DNA of 64,000 nucleotides from Crenobacter oryzisoli (GTDB lineage: Bacteria; Pseudomonadota; Gammaproteobacteria; Burkholderiales; Chromobacteriaceae). The position numbers and the translations under genes are program-made. A model generated the notes under the pieces. The model had not been told where the DNA came from. It saw nothing but the letters and a program-made list of their open reading frames with translations, and did no database searches. The stretch spans positions 18,451 to 82,450 of the forward strand of contig NZ_JAUEDK010000021.1 of NCBI RefSeq assembly GCF_030385785.1. The letters are read 5' to 3'. Below, piece by piece: positions 12,201 through 20,814 of the stretch. The number at the start of each line of letters is the position of its first letter. Position 1 is the first letter of the stretch.

Positions 12201-13247
12201 GATGATGCACAGCTCGCCGGTCTCGCCAGCCGGCAGCGCGTTGAGCCTGTCGTCCACCACCAGCAGGCCGTAGTTGGGCAGCGGCGTGCCGATGGTCACC
12301 GGCTCGCCGCGCTTAAGTTCGGCCAGGCTCGCCGACACCGTCGCCTCGGTCGGCCCGTAGGTGTTGAACATCTGCCGGCCGGGCGTCGCCCAGCGCTCGA
12401 CCAGCGCCTCGGGACACATCTCGCCGCCCAGGTTGACGATGCGCAGGTTCGGCACGTCGGTCGCGAACAGCGCCAACAGCGTCGGCACCGCGTGCAGCAC
12501 GGTGATGGCTTCGCGAATCAGCGCCGCCGGCAACGCGTCCGGGTCGCTGACGATGTCGCGCGGCGCGAGCCACAGCGTCGCCCCCACTAGGTACGAAATC
12601 CAGATTTCCTCGAACGACATGTCAAACGCTACCGAGAAGCCCTGGTAGACCTTGTCATCCTCGCGCACGCCGAGAATGGCGTTCTCGCTCCTGAGGAAAT
12701 GGCAAATGCTGCCGTGCTCGATGGCAATGCCCTTAGGCTTGCCGGTCGAGCCGGAAGTGTAGATCACGTAGGCCGGGTGCTTGGGCTCAAGCCCCTCGCG
12801 GCGCGACAGCGGGCCATCGACCCTTGTAAGCAGCGCTTCGGCTCGCCACAGCGGCAAGGGGAAGCCTTCCAGCGCCGACAGCAGCGCGTCGCAGCAGACT
12901 AGGCCGCTCGCGCCGGCGTCGTCCAGACACACGGCAATGCGATCGACTGGCGTGTCGGCGTCGAACGGTAGCCAGGCGGCACCGGCCTTGGTGATCGCCA
13001 CCTGCATGATCAGCAGGTCCGCGCCGCGCGGCAGCCACAGGCCAACGATCTGGCCCGGCGCGACGCCGGCTTCGATCAGGTGATGCGCGGCGAGGTCGGC
13101 GAGCCGGTCGAGTTCTCCGTAGCTCAGCACACGTTCACTGTCGATCAACGCCGCTTTGCCGGGCAGTCGGGCCGCGGTGGCTTCGAGTAAGTCGGGCAGC
13201 ACCTCGTGCCGTAACAGCTCCGGACGATGGGGGCCGCGTAATATCAT
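9285..13247 (-). CDS. Membrane-bound single-module NRPS resembling epsilon-poly-L-lysine synthetase (Pls)
   Basis: A 1320-residue protein. An adenylation domain covers residues 1-500: YTSGSTGKPKG at 163-173, NTYGPTEA at 295-302, YKTGDLAR near 383, GRADDQVKVRGFRVELGEIE at 401-420, SGKIDRKAL at 490-498. A carrier domain follows (LGGHS, serine 550). Then come three repeats of two membrane helices plus a hexapeptide left-handed beta-helix block: helices near 613-680, 850-930 and 1108-1165; beta-helices near 725-830, 974-1075 and 1213-1320. There is no classical condensation or thioesterase domain. The A-T-(2TM-C)x3 plan and the length match Streptomyces Pls, which makes epsilon-poly-lysine. TTAGGA precedes the ATG. 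The product is unknown. Confidence 0.85.
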   Translation of the reverse strand: MILRGPHRPELLRHEVLPDLLEATAARLPGKAALIDSERVLSYGELDRLADLAAHHLIEAGVAPGQIVGLWLPRGADLLIMQVAITKAGAAWLPFDADTPVDRIAVCLDDAGASGLVCCDALLSALEGFPLPLWRAEALLTRVDGPLSRREGLEPKHPAYVIYTSGSTGKPKGIAIEHGSICHFLRSENAILGVREDDKVYQGFSVAFDMSFEEIWISYLVGATLWLAPRDIVSDPDALPAALIREAITVLHAVPTLLALFATDVPNLRIVNLGGEMCPEALVERWATPGRQMFNTYGPTEATVSASLAELKRGEPVTIGTPLPNYGLLVVDDRLNALPAGETGELCIIGPGVAAGYLGRPELTAEKFVPNPYAVNEHELRLYKTGDLARIDEHGQIWCLGRADDQVKVRGFRVELGEIEAALCELDGIGTAAVVLKPMAGVDQLVAYLAPEGGAAIEPAALRASLKDRLPPYMVPAVFEPVEVLPRLTSGKIDRKALRARPLADVAPAAESDTPVSAAEVALFNAAVPLFPGQALRLSADFFSDLGGHSLLAARLVSTLRRDARFAAITVHDVYQRRSLAAIAAAMDERRIDDAPTSAEPVIATTSRLKRFACGAVQALCLPPLIGLRMLTWLAPFFTYHYFTGDDGDSLALAVLVSLAAFLAAQLASFAIAIVGKWLVLGRAKPGRYPLWGGYYLRWWLADRLSEIPPVYLIAGSPLHATYLRLMGAKIGRDALIGSISLRVPDLLTVGDGASIGASVNLENARVERGHLLLGSIDISDDAYVGSYATLESGTVIEPRGRLEGLSALGSGQRVPAGQVWDGAPARWQPERVPESYPSRRQPGLFGRLAATLAYLAGAALVSALFFMPVFPSFMLIDWVDANWLDLSSQGAPGFSAFAVYLLLALPASALLVVATMLTAAALRWLVLPRLAAGQWPVHSRVYYRKWITNQIQEASLHVLHGLYASVFAPWWYRLLGARVGKGAEISTAMGVVPDMLTLGDDTFIADAVMLGDEEIDAGWMRLRPTVVGHRSFVGNGAYIPDGTTLPEDVLIGVQSKAPAALSSGDTWVGSPPMKLPAREQLAGFPEHLTFRPSAGRRIARGTIETLRTVLPLALVIAVGYWTVLAVLPIAARGDWVEAVTLLASTGLWYGVGSLLLVVALKWSLIGRYTPHAAPMWTRFVWLSEAITSVYESMAIPNCLNFLRGTPLLSYALRLFGVKIGRGVYLDTADVTEFDCVRIGDYSVFNAWSGPQTHLFEDRVMKIGRVEVGAGVTVGVRATVLYDASIGDGATLGPLTLVMKGEHIPAASLWTGTPAVPWLR

Positions 13248-13428
13248 GACAAAATCCTAAACAATGCAAAAGCCGTCATAAGTGACGAAAAGTCGTGCAA
13301 TTTACCAAAAAAATGCGGATTTCATCGTATCGGATTGTAGTGTCGACCGTTCGTCGGTTACTGCCTGTTACATGCCCGTTTGGTCTAATCATTAGGCGCC
13401 GTCCAATGCCCGGCATTACACTTCTGGC

Positions 13429-13998
13429 ATGAAAACGCTGATCATCTACGCCCACCCGAACCACCGCGACTCGCGTGTCAACCGGGCACTGCTCGATGCG
13501 GCGCGTGAACTGCCCGGCGTTACCGTCCACCCGCTCTACCACCGCTATCCCGATGGCTTCATCGACGCGGCGCACGAGCAGGCGCTGCTGACCGAGCACC
13601 AACTGATCGTGCTGCAGCACCCTCTGTACTGGTTCTCCTGTCCGTCGCTGTTGAAAGAATGGCTGGACAGTGTGCTGACGCGCGGCTGGGCCTACGGCCG
13701 TGGCGGCGAGGCGCTGGCCGGTAAATACCTGGTGCAGGCGATCAGCGCCGGCGGCACCGACGACAGCTACCGTACCGGCGGGCAGAACGGCTTCACCGTC
13801 GCCGAGCTGTTGCGCCCGTTCGAAATGACCGCGCATCTGTGCGGTCTGCACTACCTTGCACCGTTCGTCACTCACGGCAGCCGGGTCATCGACCCGCAGG
13901 CGCTGACCGAACAGGCACGCGCCTACCGCGACCACCTGCTGGCGCTGTGCGCCGACCCAGCGGCCCATCGCCTCGACAGCCGGGAGACCTGCCAATGA
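13429..13998 (+). CDS. KefF/KefG-type NAD(P)H quinone reductase, ancillary subunit of K+ efflux
   Basis: A 189-residue flavodoxin-fold protein. It starts KTLIIYAHPNHRDS (FMN phosphate loop) and contains QHPLYWFSCPSLLKEWLD and GWAYGRGGEALAGK, typical of the KefF/DT-diaphorase family. KefF binds the cytoplasmic face of KefC, is required for its full activity, and reduces quinones. Its TGA overlaps the ATG of the following transporter gene (ATGA), so the two are made together. No Shine-Dalgarno is seen before 13429; a TACACT hexamer ends seven bases upstream. KefF and KefG cannot be separated by eye. Confidence 0.88.
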   Translation: MKTLIIYAHPNHRDSRVNRALLDAARELPGVTVHPLYHRYPDGFIDAAHEQALLTEHQLIVLQHPLYWFSCPSLLKEWLDSVLTRGWAYGRGGEALAGKYLVQAISAGGTDDSYRTGGQNGFTVAELLRPFEMTAHLCGLHYLAPFVTHGSRVIDPQALTEQARAYRDHLLALCADPAAHRLDSRETCQ

Positions 13999-15800
13999 GC
14001 CTCCTCAACTCGCCCGACTTCTTCCAGCAGGCGACCATTTATCTCGGCGCCACCGTGCTGATGGTGCCGCTGACCAAGAAACTCGGCCTCGGCTCGGTGC
14101 TCGGTTATCTCGTCGCCGGCATGGCGATCGGCCCGTGGGGCCTGGGCCTGATCGGCCAGGTCGAGGAAGTGCTGCACTTCTCCGAATTCGGCGTGGTGCT
14201 GATGATGTTCCTGATCGGCCTGGAACTGGAGCCGCGGCGGCTCTGGCAGCTGCGCGGCACCATCTTCGGCCTGGGTGGACTGCAGGTGGCGCTGACGCTG
14301 TCGGCGGTATGGGCGCTGGCACGCTGGGCGGGTTGGCCGAACGAGGTCGCGGTGGTCGCCGGCATGGGCGTGGCGATGTCGTCGACCGCGATCGTGATGC
14401 AGACGCTGACCGAGCGGCAGCTGACCAACTCGGCGCCGGGGCACGCCGCGTTCGCCATCCTGCTGCTGCAGGACCTGGCGGTGATTCCGCTGCTGATGGG
14501 GCTGGCGCTGTTGGCGCCGACGTCCGGCGGCGGCTTCGACCCGATGGCGGCAGCCAGGGCGCTGGCGGCGATCGTCGCGATCGGCCTGTTCGGCAAGTTC
14601 CTGCTGCGGCCGCTGTTGCGGACGATCGCCGGCGCCGGCTTGCGCGAGGTGTTCATCGCGTTCTCGTTGCTCTTGGTCGTCGGTGTCGCGCAGCTGATGC
14701 TGTCGGTCGGCCTGTCGATGGCACTGGGCGCCTTCCTTGCCGGCGTGCTGCTCGCTGACAGCGAGTATCGCCACGAGCTGGAACTGGACATCGAACCGTT
14801 CAAGGGCCTACTGCTCGGCCTGTTCTTCATCGCGGTCGGCATGTCGGTGAACCTCGCGCTGGTGCTCGCCGACCCGCTGACGGTGCTGGCGCTCGCCGCC
14901 CTGGTGCTGCTCGTCAAGATCGTGCTGCTGTTCCCGCTCGGCCGGCTGTTCAAACTGTGCACCCAGCACGCGCTGCCGTTTGCGATGTTGTTGTCGCAGG
15001 TCGGCGAGTTCGCCTTCGTGCTGTTTGCCGAGGCCAATCGGCTTGGCTTGCTCGACGAGACGCGCGCCGCCCAGTTCAAGGCGGCGGTGGTGCTGTCGAT
15101 GGTGGCGACGCCGCTCTTGCTGATGCTGTTCGAGCACCAGTTGCTGCCACGCTTCGAACGTCAGGCCAACCCGCGGCCGGCCGACGTGATCGACGAGCAG
15201 CACCCGGTGATCATCGCCGGCTTCGGTCGCTTCGGCCAGGTGGTGATGCGGCTGTTTCACGGCATCGGTCAGCGCGCGACCATCGTCGAACACGATCCCA
15301 ACCAGATCGACATGGTGCGCCGCTTCGGCTGGAAGGCGTATTACGGCGACGCCAGCCGACTCGACGTGCTCGAAGCGGCCGGCGCCGCGCGGGCTTGCCT
15401 CTTGATACTGGCGCTGGACGACCCGGATACGGTGGTGAAAACCGCCAGGGAAGTACGCCAGCGCTACCCCGACCTCGCGATCATCGCGCGCGCGCACGGC
15501 CGCAGCGATGCGGCCGACCTGCTGGAACTGGGTGTCGAGGTGGTGCGCGAAACCTTCGGCTCGGCGCTGATCGCCGCCGAGCTGGCGCTGCGTCAGCTCG
15601 GTCACGAGCCGTACACCGCCCGGCGTCTCGTCTGGCGCTTCCGCCAGCACGACGAGGCGCTGCTGGCCGAAGGCCTGAAGCACCGTCATGACCACGACCG
15701 GCTGATCTCGCTGATGCACCGCGGCCGTCGCGACCTGGAAAACCTGCTCGGCGCCGAGCTGAACCGCCCCAGCGGCGACAACGAGCCGGACTGGCACTGA
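13995..15800 (+). CDS. kefC: Glutathione-regulated K+/H+ antiporter, KefB/KefC type
   Basis: A 601-residue CPA2 transporter. About twelve membrane segments fill residues 1-380 (IYLGATVLMVPL, GLGSVLGYLVAG, GVVLMMFLIGLELEP, MSSTAIVMQ). A cytoplasmic RCK/TrkA-N domain with a nucleotide loop (IIAGFGRFGQVV) and acidic strand end (IVEHD) occupies about 400-520. Kef channels are held shut by glutathione and opened by electrophile-glutathione adducts, acidifying the cytoplasm for protection. The window also encodes glutathione synthesis (gshA, gshB at 48.8-51.1 kb), consistent with that role. The start overlaps the kefF-like stop by four bases. KefB versus KefC is not decided by sequence alone. Confidence 0.92.
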   Translation: MSLLNSPDFFQQATIYLGATVLMVPLTKKLGLGSVLGYLVAGMAIGPWGLGLIGQVEEVLHFSEFGVVLMMFLIGLELEPRRLWQLRGTIFGLGGLQVALTLSAVWALARWAGWPNEVAVVAGMGVAMSSTAIVMQTLTERQLTNSAPGHAAFAILLLQDLAVIPLLMGLALLAPTSGGGFDPMAAARALAAIVAIGLFGKFLLRPLLRTIAGAGLREVFIAFSLLLVVGVAQLMLSVGLSMALGAFLAGVLLADSEYRHELELDIEPFKGLLLGLFFIAVGMSVNLALVLADPLTVLALAALVLLVKIVLLFPLGRLFKLCTQHALPFAMLLSQVGEFAFVLFAEANRLGLLDETRAAQFKAAVVLSMVATPLLLMLFEHQLLPRFERQANPRPADVIDEQHPVIIAGFGRFGQVVMRLFHGIGQRATIVEHDPNQIDMVRRFGWKAYYGDASRLDVLEAAGAARACLLILALDDPDTVVKTAREVRQRYPDLAIIARAHGRSDAADLLELGVEVVRETFGSALIAAELALRQLGHEPYTARRLVWRFRQHDEALLAEGLKHRHDHDRLISLMHRGRRDLENLLGAELNRPSGDNEPDWH

Positions 15801-16034
15801 GTCCGTCCACTTTCCGACGGCTGGCACGAACGCTGCTTGGGGCCTGCACCGGGCGAGAAAATCGGCAATATCGATAGCATCAGCAATTAATGCCCAAATA
15901 TTACCAACTGATGGCAATATCGCGCCCCTGCCGACTGTCGGACAATAACCATGCCGGGCGTGCCGTTTTTCGCGACGCAGCATTTCGGATACACTTTAGG
16001 GCATTCGTCCCCATCCGATTGCGGCTTGAGCACC

Positions 16035-19000
16035 ATGACCACCCAGCCCCGACTACGCGAAATCCCCTACAACTACACCTCGTTTTCCGACCGAGAGATC
16101 GTCATCCGCCTGCTCGGCGACGAGGTCTGGTCGATGCTCGACGAGCTGCGCGGCGAGCGCCGCACCGGCCGCTCGGCCCGTATGCTGTTCGAGGTGCTGG
16201 GTGACATCTGGGTGGTCGAGCGCAACCCCTACTTGGTCGACGACCTGCTCGACAATCCCAAGCGCCTCACCGCGCTGGTCGGCGCGATGCACCACCGTCT
16301 GACCGAGGTTGAAAAACGCCGCGAAGGCAACGACAAGGTCGGCGGTATGATCACCGCCGCTCGCCGTGCGGTGGAGCGCTTCGAACAGAGCTTCTCGGAG
16401 ACCCGTGAACTGCGCGCCAAAATCCTCAAGCGCCTGGGCCGCCACACCCGCAAAGACAATATCCTGTTCGACGGCCTGGCGCGCGTGTCGCACGTCACCG
16501 ACGCCACCGACTGGCGCGTCGAATACCCGTTTGTGGTGCTGGCGCCGGACACCGAGGCCGAGATCGCGCCGCTGGTGAAGGCCTGTATCGAGCTGGGTCT
16601 GACCATGATCCCGCGCGGCGGCGGCACCGGCTACACCGGCGGCGCCGTGCCGCTCGACCGCATGAGCGCGGTGATCAACACCGAGAAGCTCGACCGCCAC
16701 AACGGCGTCGAGTACATCGAACTGCCCGGTCTCGACGGCAAGCACCCGACCATCCAGTGTGGCGCCGGCGTGGTGACCCGCCGCGTCGAAGAAGCCGCCC
16801 ATGCGGCCAGCGTGGTGTTCGCGGTCGACCCGACCTCGGCCGACGCCTCCTGTATCGGCGGCAACGTCGCGATGAACGCCGGCGGCAAGAAGGCGCTGTT
16901 GTGGGGCACCGCGCTCGACAACCTCGCCAGCTGGAAAATGGTTGACCCGGACGGCAACTGGCTGTTCATCGAGCGCGTCGGCCACAACTTCAGCAAGATC
17001 CACGACGTCGACACCGCCACTTTCCGCATCACCAAGCTGGCCGAAGACGGCAAGACCGTGCTCGACACCCGCGAGCTGGCGATCCCGGGCCGCACCTTCC
17101 GCAAGGTCGGCCTCGGCAAGGACGTGACCGACAAGTTCCTCGCCGGCCTGCCGGGCGTACAGAAGGAAGGCACCGACGGCATCATCACCTCGGCGCGCTT
17201 CGTGCTGCACCGCATGCCCAAGCACACCCGCACCGTGTGCCTGGAATTCTTCGGCACCGTCGCGCAGGCCACCCCGGCCATCGTCGAGATCACCGACTAC
17301 TTCAAGCCCGGCGGTGCGGGTCTCGCCGCCGGCGTGCAGCTGGCCGGCCTGGAACACCTCGACTGGCGCTATGTGCGTGCGGTCGGTTACGCCACCAAGG
17401 CCAAGAGCAAGGGCCGGCCGAAGATGGTGTTGATCGCAGACATCGTGTCGGACGACGAGACCGCGGTCGCCGAAACGGCCAGCCACGTGGTACGCCTGGC
17501 CAATGCCCGCTCGGGCGAGGGCTTCATCGCCGTCACCCCCGAAGCGCGCAAGAAATTCTGGCTCGATCGCTCGCGCACCGCGGCGATCGCCAAGCACACC
17601 AACGCGTTCAAGATCAACGAAGACGTGGTAATCCCGCTGCCGCGCCTGGGCGACTACTCGGACGGCATCGAACGCATCAACATCGAGCTGTCGATCCAGA
17701 ACAAACTGGCGCTGTGCCGCGCGCTGGCCGACACCTTCGCCGGCCGCCTGCCCGTGGACAAGCTCGACACCGACCTGCCGTCGGCCGAACTGATCGGCGA
17801 CCGCCGCGACGCCGCGCTGGCGCTGATCGAGTCGGTACGCGAGCGCTGGCAGTGGCTGCTCGACCACCTCGACACCCCGTTCGGCGAATACGCCGAACGC
17901 TACCCGAGCGCTCCGCTCGAAGACGGCGCGCCGGATGCCGCCGACACGCTGTTCATCGCGATGCGCGATTTCAAGCTGCGCGTGTCGTGGAAACGCGAAC
18001 TACTGGCCGACCTGGAAACCATGTTCGCCGGCAAGACCGACGCGCCGATCATGGCGGCGCTGCGCGCGGTACACCAGCGCGTGCTGCGTGGCCGGGTGTT
18101 CGTGGCGCTGCATATGCACGCCGGCGACGGCAACGTGCACACCAACCTGCCGGTCAACTCCGACGACTACGAGATGCTGCAGACCGCCCACCACGCAGTG
18201 GCACGCATCATGAAGCTGGCTCGTTCACTCGACGGGGTGATCTCCGGCGAACACGGCATCGGCATCACCAAGCTGGAGTTCCTCACCGAAGAGGAAATGG
18301 CGCCGTTCACCGCGTACAAGAAGCAGGTCGACCCGAACGGCCACTTCAACCGCGGCAAGCTCTTGGCCGGTGCCGACCTGTCGCGCGCCTACACGCCGTC
18401 GTTCGAGCTGTTGGGCGCCGAATCGCTGATCCTCGAGCAGTCGGACATCGGCCAGATCTCCGACATGGTCAAGGACTGTCTGCGCTGCGGCAAGTGCAAA
18501 CCGGTGTGCTCGACCCACGTGCCGCGCGCCAACCTGCTCTACAGCCCGCGTAACAAGATTCTCGGCACCGGCTTGCTCACCGAGGCGTTCCTGTACGAGG
18601 AACAGACCCGCCGCGGCGTGTCGCTCAAACACTTCGACGAGCTGTCCGACGTGGCCGACCACTGCACGGTGTGTCACCGTTGCGTGAACCCGTGCCCAGT
18701 GAAGATCGACTTCGGCGACGTGTCGGTGGCGATGCGCAACTTCCTGCGCAAGACCGGCAACAAGAAGTTCAACCCGGGCACCGCGCTCGGCATGGCCTTC
18801 CTGAACGCCAAGGACCCGGCCACGGTGAAGATGCTGCGCAAGGGCATGATCGAATGGGGTTACAAGGCGCAGCGCCTCGGTCACGACGTGGCGAAGAAGC
18901 TGAGCCTGTTCCAGGGCCAGACCAAGGCGCCGCCGTCCACTCTTGGCAAGCCGCCGGTCAAGCAGCAGGTGATCCACTTCGTCAACAAGTCGCTGCCGGG

Positions 19001-19883
19001 CGGGCTGCCGAAGAAGACCGCACGCGCCCTCCTGGACGTCGAGGACGCCAGCATCGTGCCGGTGATCCGCAACCCGAAACTCGCCGACGACGCCGAGGCG
19101 GTGTTCTACTTCCCGGGCTGCGGCTCGGAGCGCCTGTTCAGCCAGGTCGGTCTTGCCACCCAGGCGATGCTGTGGCACGCCGGCGTGCAGACCGTGCTGC
19201 CGCCGGGCTACCTGTGCTGCGGCTACCCGCAGACCTCGGCCGGCTACGCCGACAAGGGCGAGCAGATCACCACCGAGAACCGCGTGCTGTTCCACCGCGT
19301 CGCCAACACGCTGAACTACCTCGACATCAAGACCGTGGTGGTCAGCTGCGGCACCTGCTACGACCAGCTTGCCAAGTACCGCTTCGAGGACATCTTCCCG
19401 GGCTGCCGCATCATCGACATCCATGAATTCCTGATGGAAAAGGGCATCAAGCTCGATGGCGTCACCGGTCAGCAGTACATGTACCACGACCCGTGCCACA
19501 CCCCGATGAAGGCCTATCAGCCGATCAAGGTGGTGAACGAGCTGATGGGTGGCGGGGTGCCGCTGTCCGACCGCTGCTGCGGCGAATCGGGCACCTTCGC
19601 GGCCAGCCGTCCGGACATCGCCACCCAGGTGCGATTCCGCAAGCAGGAGGAGATCAACAAGGGCGTGGCCGCGCTGACCAAAGACGCGCCCGCTCAGCAG
19701 CCGGTCAAGATCCTGACCAGCTGCCCGTCCTGCCTGCAGGGTCTGTCCCGCTACGACGAGGACACCGGCACCCAGGCCGACTACATCGTGGTCGAGATGG
19801 CCAAGCATGTGCTCGGCGACAACTGGCTGCCGGAATACGTCGAGAAGGCGCGCAACGGCGGCATCGAGCGCGTGCTGCTGTAA
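16035..19883 (+). CDS. Large FAD/Fe-S dehydrogenase (DUF3683, FAD_binding_4, FAD-oxidase_C, 2[4Fe-4S], two CCG domains)
   Basis: A 1282-residue oxidoreductase, probably a D-lactate or related 2-hydroxyacid dehydrogenase in one chain. Order: an N-terminal DUF3683 region (about 1-170), a PCMH-type FAD domain ([16 protein letters not shown] near 190, [20 protein letters not shown] near 265), the FAD-oxidase C-terminal domain with [15 protein letters not shown] and [10 protein letters not shown], then a ferredoxin segment ([16 protein letters not shown] and [16 protein letters not shown]). Two cysteine-rich CCG domains follow ([47 protein letters not shown]). This is GlcD plus GlcF fused. The start at 16035 is chosen because [19 protein letters not shown] begins the domain; only a weak TTGAG precedes it. 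Confidence 0.88.
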   Translation: MTTQPRLREIPYNYTSFSDREIVIRLLGDEVWSMLDELRGERRTGRSARMLFEVLGDIWVVERNPYLVDDLLDNPKRLTALVGAMHHRLTEVEKRREGNDKVGGMITAARRAVERFEQSFSETRELRAKILKRLGRHTRKDNILFDGLARVSHVTDATDWRVEYPFVVLAPDTEAEIAPLVKACIELGLTMIPRGGGTGYTGGAVPLDRMSAVINTEKLDRHNGVEYIELPGLDGKHPTIQCGAGVVTRRVEEAAHAASVVFAVDPTSADASCIGGNVAMNAGGKKALLWGTALDNLASWKMVDPDGNWLFIERVGHNFSKIHDVDTATFRITKLAEDGKTVLDTRELAIPGRTFRKVGLGKDVTDKFLAGLPGVQKEGTDGIITSARFVLHRMPKHTRTVCLEFFGTVAQATPAIVEITDYFKPGGAGLAAGVQLAGLEHLDWRYVRAVGYATKAKSKGRPKMVLIADIVSDDETAVAETASHVVRLANARSGEGFIAVTPEARKKFWLDRSRTAAIAKHTNAFKINEDVVIPLPRLGDYSDGIERINIELSIQNKLALCRALADTFAGRLPVDKLDTDLPSAELIGDRRDAALALIESVRERWQWLLDHLDTPFGEYAERYPSAPLEDGAPDAADTLFIAMRDFKLRVSWKRELLADLETMFAGKTDAPIMAALRAVHQRVLRGRVFVALHMHAGDGNVHTNLPVNSDDYEMLQTAHHAVARIMKLARSLDGVISGEHGIGITKLEFLTEEEMAPFTAYKKQVDPNGHFNRGKLLAGADLSRAYTPSFELLGAESLILEQSDIGQISDMVKDCLRCGKCKPVCSTHVPRANLLYSPRNKILGTGLLTEAFLYEEQTRRGVSLKHFDELSDVADHCTVCHRCVNPCPVKIDFGDVSVAMRNFLRKTGNKKFNPGTALGMAFLNAKDPATVKMLRKGMIEWGYKAQRLGHDVAKKLSLFQGQTKAPPSTLGKPPVKQQVIHFVNKSLPGGLPKKTARALLDVEDASIVPVIRNPKLADDAEAVFYFPGCGSERLFSQVGLATQAMLWHAGVQTVLPPGYLCCGYPQTSAGYADKGEQITTENRVLFHRVANTLNYLDIKTVVVSCGTCYDQLAKYRFEDIFPGCRIIDIHEFLMEKGIKLDGVTGQQYMYHDPCHTPMKAYQPIKVVNELMGGGVPLSDRCCGESGTFAASRPDIATQVRFRKQEEINKGVAALTKDAPAQQPVKILTSCPSCLQGLSRYDEDTGTQADYIVVEMAKHVLGDNWLPEYVEKARNGGIERVLL

Positions 19884-19902
19884 GCGCCGCTCAACCAAGA
19901 CG

Positions 19903-19931
19903 AAGCCCAGTCCGCGGACTGGGCTTTTTTG
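19903..19931 (+). terminator. Rho-independent terminator after the FAD/Fe-S dehydrogenase
   Basis: A 10 bp perfect stem (agcccagtcc at 19904-19913 with ggactgggct at 19916-19925) with a two-base loop and a T-run on the plus strand, 20 bases after the stop. Confidence 0.9.
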
Positions 19932-19935
19932 CGCT

Positions 19936-20028
19936 CACAGGTCGGCATGGCGGGCCACCGCCACCACCTGCTCCCCCCGCCGAACAGGGTGCGCTTGAGC
20001 CAGACATGGTCGTCGGCACGGCTGGCTA
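19936..20028 (-). pseudogene. Possible C-terminal remnant of a lost minus-strand gene
   Basis: Read on the minus strand from the edge of the 20031 repeat, this stretch encodes ADDHVWLKRTLFGGG. If one G is restored in a run of six, it continues EQVVAVARHADL and stops at TGA. The codon pattern looks coding, and the frame opens straight out of the repeat, as if the repeat or a deletion removed the rest of the gene. No family is recognised and the reading depends on one inferred deletion, so this may be chance. Confidence 0.25.
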
Positions 20029-20030
20029 AG

Positions 20031-20140
20031 AGCCGCTAACAAAACTCAGCGAAGCGACCTTGGCCAGGCGTGCGGCCGCAGACAGTATAAGTAGTACGGC
20101 AAGGCCGCATAACAACGCCAAGGGGGTTTTGTTAGCGGCT
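20031..20140. repeat. Palindromic intergenic repeat, copy A
   Basis: 110 bp with perfect 15 bp terminal inverted repeats (agccgctaacaaaac at 20031-20045, gttttgttagcggct at 20126-20140). A second, imperfect inner pair brings ccttggc and gcggcc together with ggccgc and gccaagg, so the whole unit can fold into one long hairpin. The core cagtataagtagtacggc is shared with the other copies. It lies 100 bases beyond the terminator of the FAD/Fe-S gene. Confidence 0.9.
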
Positions 20141-20352
20141 CGAAGTGGACGAGGTCATGGCGCCCAGCAAGCAGGACCAAACATGACCCGCTTCGCCGGC
20201 GGCCAGACGCAAAAAAGGGGGGGCTGACGCCTCCCCCGGCCTACCACTCTCCCCTTTGGGGCCCCACAATCGGGATTGTGCCACCACACGTCCCCGTGCC
20301 CCATGGCCGGATCAGCTCGATCTGGCCGAGTGGCTGGCGCTGACCGGCCCGG
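20141..20352. other. Gene-free stretch between repeat A and the Asr-like gene
   Basis: With the terminator, remnant and repeat before it, this completes a 469-base stretch (19884-20352) without an intact gene. It holds a minus-strand terminator-like hairpin (20211-20237) and a small perfect hairpin cacaatc-gg-gattgtg at 20266-20281. I see no coding signal or promoter in the rest. Confidence 0.5.
20211..20237 (-). terminator. Candidate terminator of the Asr-like gene
   Basis: On the minus strand a G5 run pairs with a C6-7 run across a nine-base loop and is followed by TTTTTTG. It lies about 115 bases after the stop of the gene at 20353, so the 3' untranslated region would be long. Confidence 0.5.
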
Positions 20353-20613
20353 CTACTTGGCTGCCTTGTGATGATGGTGTTTCTTGTGGTGATGCTTCTT
20401 GTGATGGTGAGGCGGCTTGCCCGTCTGCGCCTTCTGCGCCGGCGAAGAGGTGGCTTTGTGCTTGAGGTGGCCCTTGTGGATCTTCGGCGACTTGGCAGGC
20501 GCCTTGGTCTCGGCCTTCGGAGCCGCTACCTGCGGTGCGGATGTCTCTGCGGCGAAGCTGCCGGCCGCTATCAGGCTGAGCGCGGTGGTCAGGGCGATCA
20601 AGAGCTTTTTCAT
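20353..20613 (-). CDS. Small periplasmic His/Lys-rich protein, acid-shock (Asr)-like
   Basis: An 86-residue protein with a clear signal peptide (MKKLLIALTTALSLIAAGSFA, cleavage near AAE). The mature part is alanine, lysine and proline rich, and its tail is almost only histidine and lysine (PPHHHKKHHHKKHHHHKAAK). This matches the style of the enterobacterial acid-shock protein Asr, an intrinsically disordered basic periplasmic protein, but low-complexity sequence makes homology uncertain. The histidine clusters could bind Ni, Zn or Cu or buffer protons. AAGGAG sits eight bases before the ATG at 20613, fixing that start over one 27 bases upstream. It is monocistronic. Confidence 0.75.
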   Translation of the reverse strand: MKKLLIALTTALSLIAAGSFAAETSAPQVAAPKAETKAPAKSPKIHKGHLKHKATSSPAQKAQTGKPPHHHKKHHHKKHHHHKAAK

Positions 20614-20764
20614 GGACCAACTCCTTGTTGTATGGATCAAACGCTTCTGGAAGGCTTGTGGTGCTTCCTCGAATCCATACTAGGCAGGCCCTGCCCCCCG
20701 GGTATGTTGGGCAAATGTGAGCAGATGTAACCGCCTGTACCATGCCCAGTCCCGGTCTCAGCGA

Positions 20765-20789
20765 TGAAAAAAGCCGGCTATGCCGGCTT
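20765..20789 (-). terminator. Terminator of the secreted hypothetical gene
   Basis: On the minus strand aagccggc pairs with gccggctt (20771-20778 and 20782-20789) around a three-base loop, followed by a run of T. It lies 25 bases after the stop at 20815. Confidence 0.8.
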
Positions 20790-20814
20790 GTCGATACGAA
20801 GAGCAGGGGCTGGC

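Noticed and set aside
9285..13247. The NRPS could be a siderophore or lipopeptide synthetase
   Set aside because: There is one module only, no condensation or thioesterase domain, and no receptor, efflux or siderophore genes nearby. The membrane beta-helix plan fits Pls instead.
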